Assembly: GCA_009760855.2 (NCBI GenBank)
Contig: WPIO01000096.1
Location: 850,001-914,000 of the forward strand
DNA: 64,000 nucleotides
Direction of reading: 5' to 3'
From: Cristatella mucedo
Taxonomy: Eukaryota; Bryozoa; Phylactolaemata; Cristatellidae
A program made the translations under genes and the position numbers. The notes under the pieces were generated by a model. The model was not told the DNA's origin. It searched no databases and saw only the letters and a list, made by a program, of their open reading frames with translations. This document shows positions 1 through 29,990 of this stretch, piece after piece; within the stretch, counting starts at the first letter, position 1, and the number at the start of each line of letters is the position of its first letter.

Positions 1-1258
1 TGTAGGAACACCACAGTGGAGAAGTGCGCGCTCGGAGGCTCATCGCTATACTGTGTTGCATCACTCTGCTGCTGCTGCTTCCTGATTCCTCATGAGCCAA
101 CGTTCAATTTGCTTTTAAAGGACTGTTCGGAGCATTCATTGGTTGGTGCTGCAGTGGCTGGGAGTGTTTATTCACGTCAGAATTGTTCTTTTCTGAGACA
201 AGGCTATCTCGCCTGGTCAAGTCCTGACCCTAAGCTCAGTCACTGCTCAGTCACTGCTTCCGTGGTCTTGCTTGGAAAACTAGAACTCGATGGTGAAGGA
301 GCCCTGCAGATTATCTGCCAAGGTTTTTTTTTGGTCAAATTCTTAGGTTTTTATGACAATCAGCTTGTGGACCGACTTTCGTCGGTTGCTTGTTTCTTCA
401 GTTCAGTTCTATGCACTGCCACGGTTTACCGTTGCCGCCAGGCATGCGCAAGTGCGTGCCTGCGTGCATGCATGCAAGCATGTGTGCAGTTTCCGTAGCC
501 TTAAGCTGACATCAAATAAGGCGACGGGCTTAGCCGTCTAGGGCAACATCATGGGCCTGCCTAGCCAACGGCAGTGCCTCAGACTCAGTGCGCAAGCTAT
601 CTGGAGGCAAGGAGTGGCTGCTCCCAGTCACAATCGATAAGGAATCGGAGGCAAGGAGTGGCTGCTCCCCGTCACAATCGATAAGGAATCGGGTTTTCCT
701 TTCTTTGAAAATGCTCGTATGATCACCCAGCTCAAGTAAGAACGATACTCGATCCTTGCCACCCCGTGTTAATAAATAAGGATTTAGGTATTTACTCATG
801 TTGTTGGTCTTGAGAAGCAAACGCTCTCATGTTTATAAACTTGATTGCTTGTCGAAAGGAGCTTCAACTATCGTGCTTCAGCTACTAGTTTCTCGTGCTC
901 GATCTCACGTGATCACTGCGCATTCCTTAGTATCAAGACCGCGGCAGCTCAGCCGAAGCTCGGCCATGCTTGCTAGCCTGGGTTGAATGAGGAAGGCGTG
1001 ACCCTGGCTTGCTGCACGCTCTCCTCACAAAGCAGTGGGTTCTGTCGCTGCTCACTTTGGCGATGCATGGACGTCCGCTGCCTGCAAGGAGCCTCAAAAG
1101 CAAAGCGGGAATCTCTTAATTAATATCCACCTTCTTGTGTCGCTGGGGTGAATCCGCGGCTGCCGCTTGGTGCGTGCGGCAGTGCTAGTGTCACGTGACT
1201 GTTTGTGCGAGTGACACGCGCGCGCACGAGTGCCGTTTGGCTTGCTTTGCCATTCCAG
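1..1258. other. intron sequence upstream of first visible PPP1R21 exon
   Basis: No exon of the missing N-terminal coding part was recognised here. The only structure seen is a two-copy 44-bp tandem repeat at 603-690. The rest is unique-looking intronic sequence. Confidence 0.5.
603..690. repeat. 44-bp tandem duplication
   Basis: Two adjacent near-identical 44-bp copies beginning ggaggcaaggagtggctgct, differing mainly at a cag/ccc site. It lies in an intron. Confidence 0.85.
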
Positions 1259-19271
<18,013 letters not shown>

Positions 19272-20257
19272 GTGGGACCCCACCACCCCCCAGCCGAGTG
19301 GTAGCAGCCAACGTCAGTGGACATCTGGCACTAGTGTACAAACACTTCCGGCTGCTTCGAGGAGCCGGTGTCGGCCTCGTTTACTCTCGGGGGAGATCCC
19401 AGCAGCCGCGGCGACCTGGCGCTGCTGCTGCTGGATAAAGAGGGCAGCCAGCAGCAGCAGCAGCACTCTGCTGCTGCTGGCGTGCGCCAGTGCAAGCCGC
19501 TTCGCAGCCTTAGCAGCAGTGGACAATCGGCTCAACGTCTGACTGCACTTCGGCGGCCCGCGCTGTGTCGCCAGCAGCACGTGGCCTAGCAGTGGCGCTG
19601 GCGCTGAGCACGCAGTGGCAGGCACAGCTGCCGGCTGACTGAGACAGGGCTGCTGGCTTGCTTGGCCTTGACCTTGTGGGTCCTGTTTCGGTCGCCTCTC
19701 TCGGTCGCCTCTGCCGTACCGGCTCGCTACTTCGTGTGCGCGCATCGTTATACCGTTTCGTGCGATATTTTTGAAATAGAAACAACTCGCTCTCTTTCTC
19801 TCACTCTCTCGGCATCACAGACGCTATGCTAATGTGCACAGTTGCTGAGATGGTGAGTTGTTGTTTGCTGAACGCGTGACGGACAGCTTATGACTAAAGA
19901 ATTGTGAGGCTGACTGTCAATCTGCGAGCAGCTGCCAAGCCAGTTAAGTGAGACTTGCGTGTCACGTGTCACGGTGACAGGCGCCGTATAGACAAACGCT
20001 TGCGACAAAACAGCTGCAGGTTTCAACCCATCCAGAGGACAACCGTGCTACGTGTGAGTGGTAAGGTGCAGAGAGACCTCTACCAGTGGCAGAGCCAAGG
20101 GTCATGTAGGGGAGGCGAGACCCGCCACATTTTTATGTAGGGGAAAGACCTGAAAGATTATCAAGTAGGTGGGCTGGACACATCAGATAAAGGAAAGAAT
20201 TACAGAACAAAATCGCGAGTGCAGCAACTGGACACGAACTCAGCAGTTGCTCGTTGA

Positions 20258-20350
20258 GTTGAGTTAATAATAATAATAATAATGCACTTGATAAAGCGCC
20301 CTCAGAGAACTCAATCTCTCTGTAGGCGCTTTACATTTGCTGCAAAGGGA
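20258..20350 (-). mobile_element. L2-like LINE 3' tail
   Basis: taataataataataataatg then gcacttgataaagcgccctc and ctgtaggcgctttacatttg: the reverse form of the 59,000-59,060 tail. Confidence 0.8.
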
Positions 20351-20490
20351 GTTAATACATTATTTCTTCGTTCGTGAGGTCGCGGGTGCTGGCGCATAGG
20401 AATAGGAGGCTGGATCCGGGTCACGACCCCGAGATGCAAGAGGAGAGAAAACCTGGCCTCATGACTCCGGCCCGGCCGGGGCCGAGTCTC

Positions 20491-20530
20491 TGCTGCCCTC
20501 TGGGGAAAAGCTCCCCCCCAGAGGGCAGCA
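20491..20530. repeat. perfect 15-bp inverted repeat
   Basis: Arms tgctgccctctgggg and ccccagagggcagca around a loop of about 10 bases. It lies 3' of a LINE tail in otherwise intergenic DNA. It could be an element terminus or a transcribed hairpin; nothing decides between these. Confidence 0.85.
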
Positions 20531-20531
20531 A

Positions 20532-21161
20532 GTGACAGCGGCCCACGGCAGAGGAATGAAAAGTCACGAAATGCACAAGTCGGCTGTGACGTCACGAGAT
20601 GCACAAGTCGGAATCTTGACGTCCGATACAGCGACGGCATTTCTCTTTATTCCCATTCAGCTTCGAGCGCCGCCGGGTCGCAATGCGCCGGCCGAGAGCA
20701 AAAGCAGCAGACCAGCAAGCAGACCAGCGTTTGGTGCCAACGAACCGGCACCCAAGAATCTGCGCAGTCGGAAAGCGAAGTCTAGCGCCAGCGCAGCACG
20801 CGCGTGCAGCCGTCGCAGCTTCGTGTCGCCGGTGGCTGCATACTGCATACGCTGCCCTGCTGTGTACGGCAGCAGCCGCTGCCGCCGGAGCGACATACAC
20901 GGAAGTATCGGCTCTGGGCAGCTGTCTGCTGCGGCTTTCACACTCGCCGCTAGCCGCTGGCCGGGGAGCCGCCGGCCCACTCCCTCGCGCGGGCGTATGC
21001 ATCGGCGCTCCAGCGCCTGGCGGCGCACGGTGCCTCGAGCAGACCTCGAGCTGTCCACTTCACTCCTACAGCGGAGCGTGCGTGCGCGCATGCACCAAGC
21101 TAGCCATTCGCTCTTGCGCGGTCGCTCTGCATCGACGCTGGAGGCAACCGACGAGGTGTAG
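20532..21161 (+). CDS. GC-rich open frame, not recognised
   Basis: A 209-codon open frame, Arg/Ser/Ala-rich, containing PAPKNLRSRKAKSSASAARA. Two overlapping frames (20,683-21,213 + and 20,657-21,232 -) are equally open, so GC composition alone may explain it. A pyrimidine tract and AG (cccattcag, about 20,660) precede the dense part. No domain, signal peptide or membrane segment was recognised. I regard it as probably not a gene. Confidence 0.12.
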   Translation: MTAAHGRGMKSHEMHKSAVTSRDAQVGILTSDTATAFLFIPIQLRAPPGRNAPAESKSSRPASRPAFGANEPAPKNLRSRKAKSSASAARACSRRSFVSPVAAYCIRCPAVYGSSRCRRSDIHGSIGSGQLSAAAFTLAASRWPGSRRPTPSRGRMHRRSSAWRRTVPRADLELSTSLLQRSVRARMHQASHSLLRGRSASTLEATDEV

Positions 21162-21618
21162 CGAGCTAGGCTGCGCCGCCGGGAAGAACGCGCTGACCGG
21201 AAGCTGCTTATGACAGCGGAGAGCAGGTTCAAACCTCTCCTCCCTCCCCAGCACGGAATGCCTCCAAGGCTCTGAGAGCATGCTGCTGACCGAGAACACT
21301 CCTCCGTCAGTCTGACTCTCGTCCTCTGACGAAGTCAGGAGCTACACGTACCCTTCCCTTGCTGGGGCACAGAAATATCAGCCTTGACCCATTCGTGGCA
21401 GGCACTCAACCGTGAGTGAGTGAGTGCTAACACCCAAGCACAAAGAAAAAGCCAGTGAACCCGATGAAAATGATGCAATGGCCTCGTGACGAGGTGAAAC
21501 TAGCCATCCAAAGCAGCCTGGCAGCAAGTAGAGGCAAGCAGTCGATGCAACCGCGACGTATGACAAAGGTCGGTGCATGACAAACATATGACAGTCCGTA
21601 TGCCCTGGTCTGGCTTGT

Positions 21619-21619
<1 letters not shown>

Positions 21620-21652
<33 letters not shown>
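21620..21652. repeat. (CA)n microsatellite
   Basis: About 33 bp of pure CA. Confidence 0.95.
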
Positions 21653-21656
<4 letters not shown>

Positions 21657-23045
21657 TAAATGTGCAGATAAGGGTAAATGAGCTACCTGACAGCAGCAGT
21701 GTAGCTGTTGCAGGCAGCTGCAGCACACTCACCATCGTTCCATCCATCGGCAAAGCATTCACCAACACTTGCCAGCCGAGGCAGCTGCAACGGCAAAACG
21801 GCTGCACTCATGCGATGTCTGACACGATGCAGATGACTTAAAAGCAAACCAGCATTGCCACTGCGACATGCAGTCAGTGATGTCAGCTCGCACTCCGACG
21901 ACACGCCTTTGGAGGACGACCACCCACCCACCCACCCCCATCCCGAGCGGCTTCCGAACTGACCGACTTCGGCTGTCACGAAACCTAAACTCTTTTGGGG
22001 CCGAAACACTCGGGGCCAATACACAGCACGCAGCCCCCCCCCCCGGCTTGCCTGCCTGCCAAGCGCACCAAGGCTGATATGCTCACTAAAGATTCAACAG
22101 GCGGACGCAGAGACGTCACACGGGAGGGGAGAGAGAGAGAGGAGGGGCAGGGTACATCGAAGCGAGCGACCCACGCGACTGCTCAGGCTGCACCTGCCGA
22201 GCCCTGCCACTGCGCTGCTGTGCGAGCACGCCACGAGATTGGAGCGAGATGAGCCTTGGAGACTCGGCTCAGCGATCAGTCACGAGCGCCGAGTCCTGAC
22301 ATGGAGGCGTGTCGAGGCTGCAAAGACAGGCCTGCTGCCGAACGGCTTTTGTTGCTGTAAATGCTCGGATTTGCGCATGCTGGGGATTGGATTGCTGCTC
22401 GCTGGCTGCCTCGACCATCTGGCCCGTGTTGCCCGTCCGCGCGTTCCCTGCGCGCAGTCACGCTGCAGAGACGAACGGGCAACACGGGACGGCACGCCGC
22501 CACTTTGCACCGGCAGATCGAGCCGACACAAAGATCGAGTGAAAGACAGACGAGTTTGTAAAGAAAGAGGTCAGAACAGAAAACCTTAAAAGAGGAATGC
22601 CATGCTGATTCCAAACCCAGGCCGCCGAGCCAGGCCGGCCAGGCGTCCCTCCCTATAAAAATCGACCGGGTTTCGGCTCGAGTCAGATTTCCTTCAGCTT
22701 CAAAGCTCAATGCGGGCCGAGCCCTGCGCCCCGTGCAACACACACTGATGCTGCTTCTGCCGGTTTTGTGCAATGCACGCGTACACCGGCACCACAGTGG
22801 GGTGAGGGCAGGGGGGCAGGCGATCTGAGCGACGTGTCAAGTTTGAGCAAGAGACGGATTGAGACAGCGCCAGCCACGCTACCTGGTCAGCGTACTCGCC
22901 GGCCGACTCGGGCAGGCTGGCAACAGTGGCCGCTCGAAACCGCTCGAACGCATCGACGCCGGACGCCGTGCCGGCCTCCCAGAGGCCTTGCTGGGCAGTG
23001 ACGTAAACGGCACCACCCACGGCCGCACCCTTGAAGGTCCACCTG

Positions 23046-23139
23046 CGTTAGCCAACAACGTTAGCCAACAACGTTAGCCAACAACGTTAGCCAACAACGT
23101 TAGCCAACAACGTTAGCCAACAACGTTAGCCAACAACGC
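23046..23139. repeat. 13-bp minisatellite, about 7 copies
   Basis: Unit cgttagccaacaa repeated without interruption, followed by a partial gcgttagcca copy. Confidence 0.96.
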
Positions 23140-24924
23140 TGCGTTAGCCAAGGAAACCGAAGCAGCAGCGGAAGGTGAGAGACGGAGCAGCTGCCGCCGC
23201 CGCTGCCGCGAAGCCCGGCGGCGCAATGTTGCTTCGGGTGACACCAAAGCACGTGAGCGAAGGCTTCGCCTCGCTAGCATGAGCTCAAGCTCTGCTCTGC
23301 CCATCACGAGGCAGCATGGCACGTCGAAGTAGCCGCCAGCCGTGCCCCGCCCCGGCGTGATGCATTCTGATAGCGAGGCGCTCGCTCGGACTGCGCGAGA
23401 CTTCCGTTGCATGCATGGGGATTGGCGAGGCAGAAAGGCGAGGCTCCTGACGAAAAATTGCTTCAGTCGCTTTGAGACTGAGTCGGAGCAACCGAGGTCC
23501 CGTCCGTGCATGCGAAACGAACACGTGACCACTTGTCCACTAGTGTACGAACTAGTGGTACGAACGGGCGGTTAGCATGAGGCGGGAGGGAGTCTGAACA
23601 TTCTCGAAGCTACCCCTCCACGCCCCCTCGCCCTCCACACACGCGTGAGCCTAGCCTCATCAGCCAAGGGCTCAGCCTCGAGTGCATTGAGTGCAGCGAC
23701 ACGTCGTGCGGTCCGGCAGCAGAGTCGCACACGCACGGAAAAGCTCGAGCAGACATGCTCGAGCGCTCGTTACAGTCACGTGACGATGGCGATCTTGCGC
23801 TGAGCTAGAGCAAAGTAAAGAGGTCACGGGAGTCACGACGATTCACTGCTATACACGTTAGCCCAATCGGAACCGGCCGTGCGACATTGGGTGCGAAGCG
23901 CTGAATCGATGGCGACCGATTGGCATCGCGAGACGCTCTCGAAAAATCACGCGAGAGGACGCGACGCGGACTCGGCGGCAGCAGCGGCGGCGGCTTGGGC
24001 TTCGCGAGGAGGGTGTGAAGGTGAAGGTGTCGCGCCCCCTCCTTCCGCCCAGCTGGCTGGCTCCTGCGACAGTGGATCCGTGGACCCTCGGCGTACGCTC
24101 AAACTAGCGCAAAGATGTTAGCTCTACTCTTTCGCGTAAGGCAAACTCAAATAAAGTGAGCACCAGAGTTGTACTGCGAGAGAGACGACGCGGTCGACGA
24201 CAGACTTTTAGTCCCAGACAAGACGTCGGGACGACCCGGTATAGACCGGATTGTACGGCTACAGCCGATAGACTCGGGATGCTAATGGACGCCAATGAAA
24301 ACAAAAAAAGTCCACGAGCAGCTTTCGCGCGTCTGCAACATTCGTCGGTGACGAAGCGTCGGTGCCGCTCCGACCGCGACACGCACGCACGCACACCGGA
24401 CAGCGAACGCTACGCTACCTAAGGAGGAACGCCACGGCCATTCTATGTGTTTTGCATGGGCTCGCTGTGTATCCTGACAAAGGTGAAGGACGTTTTGGAC
24501 AAATTTTCGGTTATCCTCGCAGAAGTGCTGCGACGTCGAGTGATTGGGACGAGCAGCGCTGAAGTCGCTCGCGAATCGCGTCCCCCGCGAATGCGTCCGC
24601 ATGTGTCTGCTTGACGCGAGACGACCTAGAGTTTTGTTGTTGATCGGATTACCTCTTGAGTTAAAGTGTTTCATGCGCTGCTCTTAATCGCCATATGGTA
24701 TACTTCGATTCGCTGATGCTATGGAGCTGTCAGCGGTCGGCGCCGAGAATGCGGCTGCCTCGAGGGAAGCGTGGCCGAGAGCTCACACGGGTAGTGCTTG
24801 TCGCCGTCGACTCGCGCGTACCATTTCGGAATAAGGAGCTATCTCTCTGCTGCTCCGGGCCGCTCTAGTCTCCTCGGGCTACGTACATGTCTGTGCGTGT
24901 GTGCGCGTGCGTGCGCGCGTGCGC

Positions 24925-25060
24925 GTATTTGCATAGCGCTGTAAGAGAACTTAATCTTCATACCGGAACTTTATACTTCTGCCGCAATACTCAAACTCAC
25001 GTTCTTGGTTGCTAAAGGCGAGCATCTTAACCCTGGACCAAACCAGGGTGGCAGTATTTA
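24925..25060 (-). repeat. tRNA-derived SINE fragment with LINE-like tail
   Basis: The tail catagcgctgtaagagaact lies at 24,933. The head on the - strand reads tttggtccagggttaagatg. The B-box region is eroded. It is preceded by a GT/GC-rich patch. Confidence 0.6.
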
Positions 25061-25312
25061 TTGCCTGGCACCCAACGAGTTGGTTGTAGTAGAGTTTGGC
25101 TGTAGTAAACGCACAAGGATGCGTGCAATTTTGCAAAATGAAATCCGTACTATCCGTGCATTGCTGGCAACAAACCCTACCCCTACATGTCTGCTGTGCA
25201 ATGTCCTGTGAATCGGGATCAAGAGCTCGATAGGTCAAGATCATTCGAGAAAGATCGAGAAGTTCTCGTTAATCGGGATCAAGAGCTCGATTCTCGTTCT
25301 CAATTCGTGCAA

Positions 25313-25560
25313 TAATAATAATAATAATAATAATAATTATGCACTCGATAAAGCGCCCTCAGAGAAGTCAATCTTTCTCTAGTCGCTTTACATTTGCTGC
25401 AAAGGGAAATGCAATTGAATGGTGAGTAATAGCATGCATGATAAACGAACAAAATGGATAACATGGCTAGGGGTGACATGCACGGTCAGCATGCAAATGA
25501 GGTTAGTGGCAGCATGCACAGTGTCAGCACGCATAAGCACAATGGAATGCAGCAGGCGAC
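25313..25560 (-). mobile_element. L2-like LINE 3' UTR and tail
   Basis: An (AAT)n run, then gcactcgataaagcgccctc, then the 3' UTR with gaggttagtggcagcatgca and gtgtcagcacgcataagcac. These match the 58.8-59.06-kb copy in reverse. No ORF. The following 25,560-26,240 stretch shows nothing recognisable. Confidence 0.85.
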
Positions 25561-26586
25561 ACAAATAAACTGGTCTTATTCATGTCAGTCGGTGGTTGGC
25601 TACTGGATGGTACGAAAGTCACGGGCAAGAGGCTCCGAGCAAGTTGTTCTTTCTCGTCCTTTACGTTGGCTTCATGACAATTATCCGGTCCGCAAAGCCC
25701 TTCGGTGTAAGCTTAAATACGTGCGGTCGCAGGGCTACGGACCATTGCACGAATCGTGCAGGAGCCTGAGTAAGTAAGTGAACCTCCGGAGCTCAGACTC
25801 AGACCGAATCTCGTGTCTTAAGATGAAGCTAGAGGAATATGTCGATGCCGCCGGATGGTGCGATTTGATTATTTGAAGGCCTCCACGTGACCAGCAAATG
25901 CTACCGAGGTCGCAAACGCCCGTGTTCTGCAGAGGCCTGGACGATCTGGCCGGAGCGCGATTGCTCTTTGCTGCCTTATACTTGACCCCTACTCGACTGA
26001 ACTAGCGAACGCTCAAATGATCTTTCAAGTGTAACCTGGCCCCAAAAGCCCGATATCTAACGACATGGCATCCAATAGAACGGATGTGGATGCTTACTGT
26101 TTCGACACCAGCTCCAACTTAAGTCGTGCTCCACAGCCGAAAGCGACGGGTTAGGGGTAAAACATGAATTAAGCATGACTCGAGGTAAAGCATGGCAGGA
26201 TGCTGCAGACCTTTGATCTCGCGGAAGACCTTTGACCTTTAAAAGACCTCGCCTCTGCTGCTTCCATTCTCACGAGCTGACGTCAAAGGCGAGCGAGCCC
26301 AACTTGATGTCAACAATTTGCCGATTGTCGTTGTCGGTTCAACATTTCTTACCATCCAGGTCAAAGAATAAGTGTGCCGAACATTGTTGCTAGCCGTATG
26401 TGCGACGAATCTCAATCGGTAGCCTTTGAAGGCATCCCTTCCGACTGGTTCGCGTCTACGAGTAATCACTGCCAGCAAACGCTCCCAAAACCCTCTTTCA
26501 ACGACGAACGTTAAGAGTTCCTATCTCTCCCCTCTCTTAAACAAAGTGAACTGTTACTGTAATAGGCTACAGTAAAAAATATCACT

Positions 26587-26658
26587 TAGCAGAGAGTGGT
26601 TTCGATCCACCGACCTCTGGGTTATGGGCCCAGCACGCTTCCACTGCGCCACTCTGCT
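26587..26658 (-). tRNA. initiator tRNA-Met (CAT)
   Basis: 72 bases, AGCAGAGTGGCGCAGTGGAA at the 5' end, anticodon loop CCCATAA, acceptor AGCAGAG pairing with CTCTGCT. It carries the initiator hallmarks: A1-U72-type end pair (genomic A...A with discriminator) and the GGG/CCC pairs flanking the anticodon loop. It differs from the human iMet recalled only at a few stem positions. A T-run (gatattttttac) follows as a Pol III terminator. Internal A box (TGGCGCAGTGG) and B box (GGTGGATCGAAACC) are present. Confidence 0.95.
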
Positions 26659-27047
26659 TACGTGACACAACCGTTCGGCTGAGTGATTTTAGACAGTAAT
26701 GCTGTTCGGGAAAACTCCAAACGCATTTAAGTGATTAGGATAGGAGATTGGTGATTTGACGGCGAGACACGTCTCAAGGCCCAAATTGCTTTAACAATGC
26801 GAGCCTAGCAAACCGCAGAATTAAAGACTACAAGAGGTATCTATAACTAAGCTTTCAAAGCCGAACTTTGAGCTGGTGGGGCGGAGCTGCAGGCAGTGCA
26901 GGAGCAACCCCGGTCATGGCCTAATGCGCCTCAGATTCCCAGGCAAGAGTTGCCGCGATGACTCCGGTCAGACGTGGCAGTGAAAGTAGCAAAAAAGGTT
27001 TGACACTTCGACACGTGCATTGACAACGTGAACTTGCTTTGGTTTCG

Positions 27048-27275
27048 TTTAATTGATGACACTGCCCCTTATCGCTGTACGAGTGGGCTGTGACACTCGA
27101 TGTGGTAAGCAGCCGGGACGTGCTATTAGTGATAGTTATGACAAGGGAGTCGGGGACTCAGGTGGGCGAGAGGGGCGCGTGGAGAGTCGTGCGTCGCTCT
27201 GCTCCGTGTGTAGGTGAAATAAACTGGTGATGTTGCTCGTCGGCTGGTGTTCTGTGCTGTTCGCGACGGCAACAC
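27048..27275 (+). repeat. LTR-like repeat copy 1 (TGATGACAC family)
   Basis: About 220 bp, starting tgatgacactgcc and ending gcgacggcaaca, with an AATAAA-like gaaataaactgg near the 3' side. A second copy is at 35,058-35,268. TG...CA ends and an internal polyadenylation-like motif suggest a solo LTR; target duplications were not found. Confidence 0.55.
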
Positions 27276-27509
27276 AAGCTGACACTTGCGAGCAGTCGAA
27301 GGCCTTCTTTTAAAGATTTATCGAGATTTCTGCATGCAATGTGGCTACCTTATGAAGAGTTCGTCTCCCGAAGACCGTATGCGATCGTCTCGGGCTGTAG
27401 CCAAGTTCTAAAAATCGGCCATCGTTACCGAGATCCTTGAAAACAGTCTCCCAATTTTCCTTCTTCTTTGCTGTCTGGGGAAACTGCTGCTCTCCGCCGT
27501 GTAAGCAAT

Positions 27510-28421
27510 TGTAACGCCGACGGCTCGGCGGAGTAGGCTTAACCTGCCGCTCACCCAGCGCGTTACCTTGCGCTGATGCCGTTCGGTGCACGTCTATGCT
27601 GAATAAGCAGGCCCCCCCCCCGCCCGCGAAAAAGAGCGTTTCTGGCGCTGACCTACTTATCGTTACTAAAGGGTGGCGCTGACCTACTTATCGTTACTAA
27701 AGGGGGCCGTGAGTCCGCGGCGTGAATCGGAAAAAAGCGAGAAAACCGAGACACGAATTAAGGATTTTACTGCGCTTTATTCGCAAGCGCACAAAGTCGC
27801 TTCGCGTCTAGCTCAGTTTTATCTCCACACTCCTCACGCGCTCTCAACAGCACACGAAATCTTGCGGTGGGAATACGTCCCCCCACACTTAGGCTACCTA
27901 AGTCTATTGTGGGGAACGGCCCAAATGAGACGAGGAGCCCGAATCGGAGCCTAGACCCTGACTGGAGAACTAGGGCTCCGCTTCCACCTTACGGCAGGAA
28001 TACCTCATACACGCCACCTCAAGCACTCTTGCGGAGTAAACACGTCTGCACACTTAAGGCTCCCTGTGTCTGTAGGAGGAACGGCCCAAATAGACGAAGT
28101 AGCCCGAACCAACCGAATATCTCACCCACCACACCAACTACGTTTAGCTCGCACCGGCAAATCCTTATGCCGAGACCACTTGCGAGCTCGAACACACAAA
28201 CTCAAAGGAAACACGAAATGCTAGCTCGAGCGCGATACGACCGTATTCGGTCCACCGATTCCTCCTGGCGCGCTGTCTCGTCCTGTCCTGTCGATCGCCC
28301 GCTAACAGCCCGCCCTCCTCCCTCGCTTTCAGAGAAACGAGTCCTACGGCGTCGAAACGGAGCCGAAGATAGAAAGGCCTCTAGCGAGCGTCGCCCTATC
28401 ATTACATAACTAGCTGGGACA
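27510..28421 (-). repeat. LTR-like repeat copy 1 (TGTCCCAGC family)
   Basis: About 910 bp. On the - strand it starts tgtcccagctagttatgtaa and ends ggcgttaca. A second copy lies at 35,545-36,379 and a partial opposite-strand copy at 35,285-35,544. Internal repeats such as gactggagaactagggctcc recur. TGT...ACA ends suggest a solo LTR. A 31-bp direct duplication (tggcgctgacctacttatcg) lies at 27,637-27,702. Confidence 0.6.
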
Positions 28422-28613
28422 ATCGGGTTCACAACCCAGTCAATAGCAATCACCTCAGCGACCTCTGCGTCCCCCTTGCTCAGAGCTCGAGAACGCAGAC
28501 GCTCTTCACCCACTTCTTTTGTTCTCACACGGAAACCGTCGAGCCAATCTACAATGGCTGGCGGCGACAGCGACCTTGGGCCAGCGTTGCCAAATTGTGA
28601 TATAGTTCTTGAT

Positions 28614-29290
28614 GAACCAAATGAATAACGTGGTGAGGGGTGACATTCACAGGGTCAGCATGCAAGTGTGGTTAGTGGCAGCTTGATATGTGTCAACACG
28701 GATAAGCATATTAAGGACAAATCACAGGGACCCACTAAATGCTGTCCTAAATAGGTGCGTTTTTAAGTTCTTTTTAAATGTGGTCAAGTCAGGGGATTTT
28801 CTGACGCAAGTCGGGAGTGAATACCAGGCTTTGGGAGAAAACGAACTAAATGCCTGGTCTCCAAACGATTTGAGGTTTGTCCGAGGTGTAGGTAAACGCT
28901 TAGATTCCTAAAAGCGGGCGGTGCGATGCTTGGCCTGGTGGGGGAGTAGATCTGATAGATAGGCTTGAGCCACAAAGCGAGAGACAAAACCTGAAGTTGA
29001 TCCGTTGCTTGACTGGTAGCCATTGCAGGTCGGCGAGAAGTAGTGTGATGTGGCAACTACGATGCTCACGATAGACAAGCCTAGCTGCCGATTTGTGTAC
29101 CAGCTGTAAACGCTTGATTGGACATGCTGATAGGCCAGCAAGCAGAGAGTTACAGAAGTCAGTATGGAATGTCTCAAATGCATGGACCAACTTTGATGTG
29201 GTAATCTTATCTAAACAAGCCCAAATTTAAGCAACGTTATGCAGCTGAAAGTAGGCAGACTTGACTGTGGAGCTGATGTGGTCGTCTAAA
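28614..29290 (-). mobile_element. L2-like LINE, C-terminal RT region and 3' UTR (decayed)
   Basis: Reverse-strand copy of the 58.2-59.0-kb element. - strand fragments include CNSLLAGLSACPIKRLQLVH and AARLVYREHRSCHITLLLAD, with frameshifts. It is interrupted at about 29,290 by a + strand LINE tail (29,291-29,566) and continues at 29,567-29,990. Confidence 0.85.
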
Positions 29291-29566
29291 GCACCTATTT
29301 AGGACAGCATTTAGTGGGTCCCTGTGATTCGTCCTTCATGTGCTTATGCATGCTGACACTGTGCATGCTGCCACTAACCACATTTGCATGCTGACCCTGT
29401 GCATGTCACCCCTAACCATATTATTCATTTTGTTTGTTTTTCAAGCGTGATTTTACTCACCATTAATTTGTATTTCACTTTGCAGCAAATGTAAAGCGCC
29501 TAGAAAGAGATTAAGTTCTCTGAGGGCGCTTTATCAAGTGCATTATTATTATTATTATTATTAAAG
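29291..29566 (+). mobile_element. L2-like LINE 3' end nested in another copy
   Basis: + strand 3' UTR starting gcacctatttaggacagcat and ending ctttatcaagtgcattatta with an ATT run. It sits inside the - strand LINE whose two halves flank it. It is 5' truncated, as expected of target-primed reverse transcription. Confidence 0.85.
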
Positions 29567-29990
29567 AAAAGTCACTTGGAACATGACACCTCGATTTTGT
29601 GAAGATTCAACGTGAGATATGCTGGCAGGGACAATTTTGAGCGTTAGCCTTTCCAATTTCTGAATCACACTTGGTTTGCCCATAACTAGTAAGTTAGTTT
29701 TATCATCATTTCATTTAAGAAAATTTGTTGCCATTCATGTGCAGATGTCAGACATACTAGCAGCAAGGGAGTTAAGAGAATTCGAGGTGCTCGAAGGCTG
29801 GAGACATCAAAGCAAAGGTACAACTGAGTTTCATCCGCATAGAAGTGAAAGCCTAGATTGTGCTTGGCAATCACGTCAGCAAGAGGGAGAGTATAAACCG
29901 TGAAAAGAACCGGACCTAGCACAGAGCCCTGAGGTACCCCATATTTCAGAGGTACCTGGCATGACCTTTGTCCATTCCCGTCAATACTCT
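29567..29990 (-). mobile_element. L2-like LINE, RT core fragment with YADE
   Basis: The - strand reads [20 protein letters not shown] then [13 protein letters not shown], the reverse-transcriptase palm region. The catalytic YADD motif has become YADE, so this copy is inactive. It is the upstream half of the element at 28,614-29,290. Confidence 0.85.

Larger units (their letters stand above)
19272..24920. other. intergenic region downstream of PPP1R21
   Basis: No confident gene. It contains a LINE tail (20,258-20,350), a perfect hairpin (20,491-20,530), a (CA)n tract (21,618-21,652), a 13-bp minisatellite (23,046-23,139) and a GC-rich open stretch (20,532-21,161). From 21,240 to 24,920 the sequence looks unique and non-coding by eye. 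Confidence 0.5.

Noticed and set aside
20657-21232. 191-codon - strand frame
   Set aside because: It overlaps two equally open + strand frames in GC-rich DNA, and none shows a domain or codon signal by eye.
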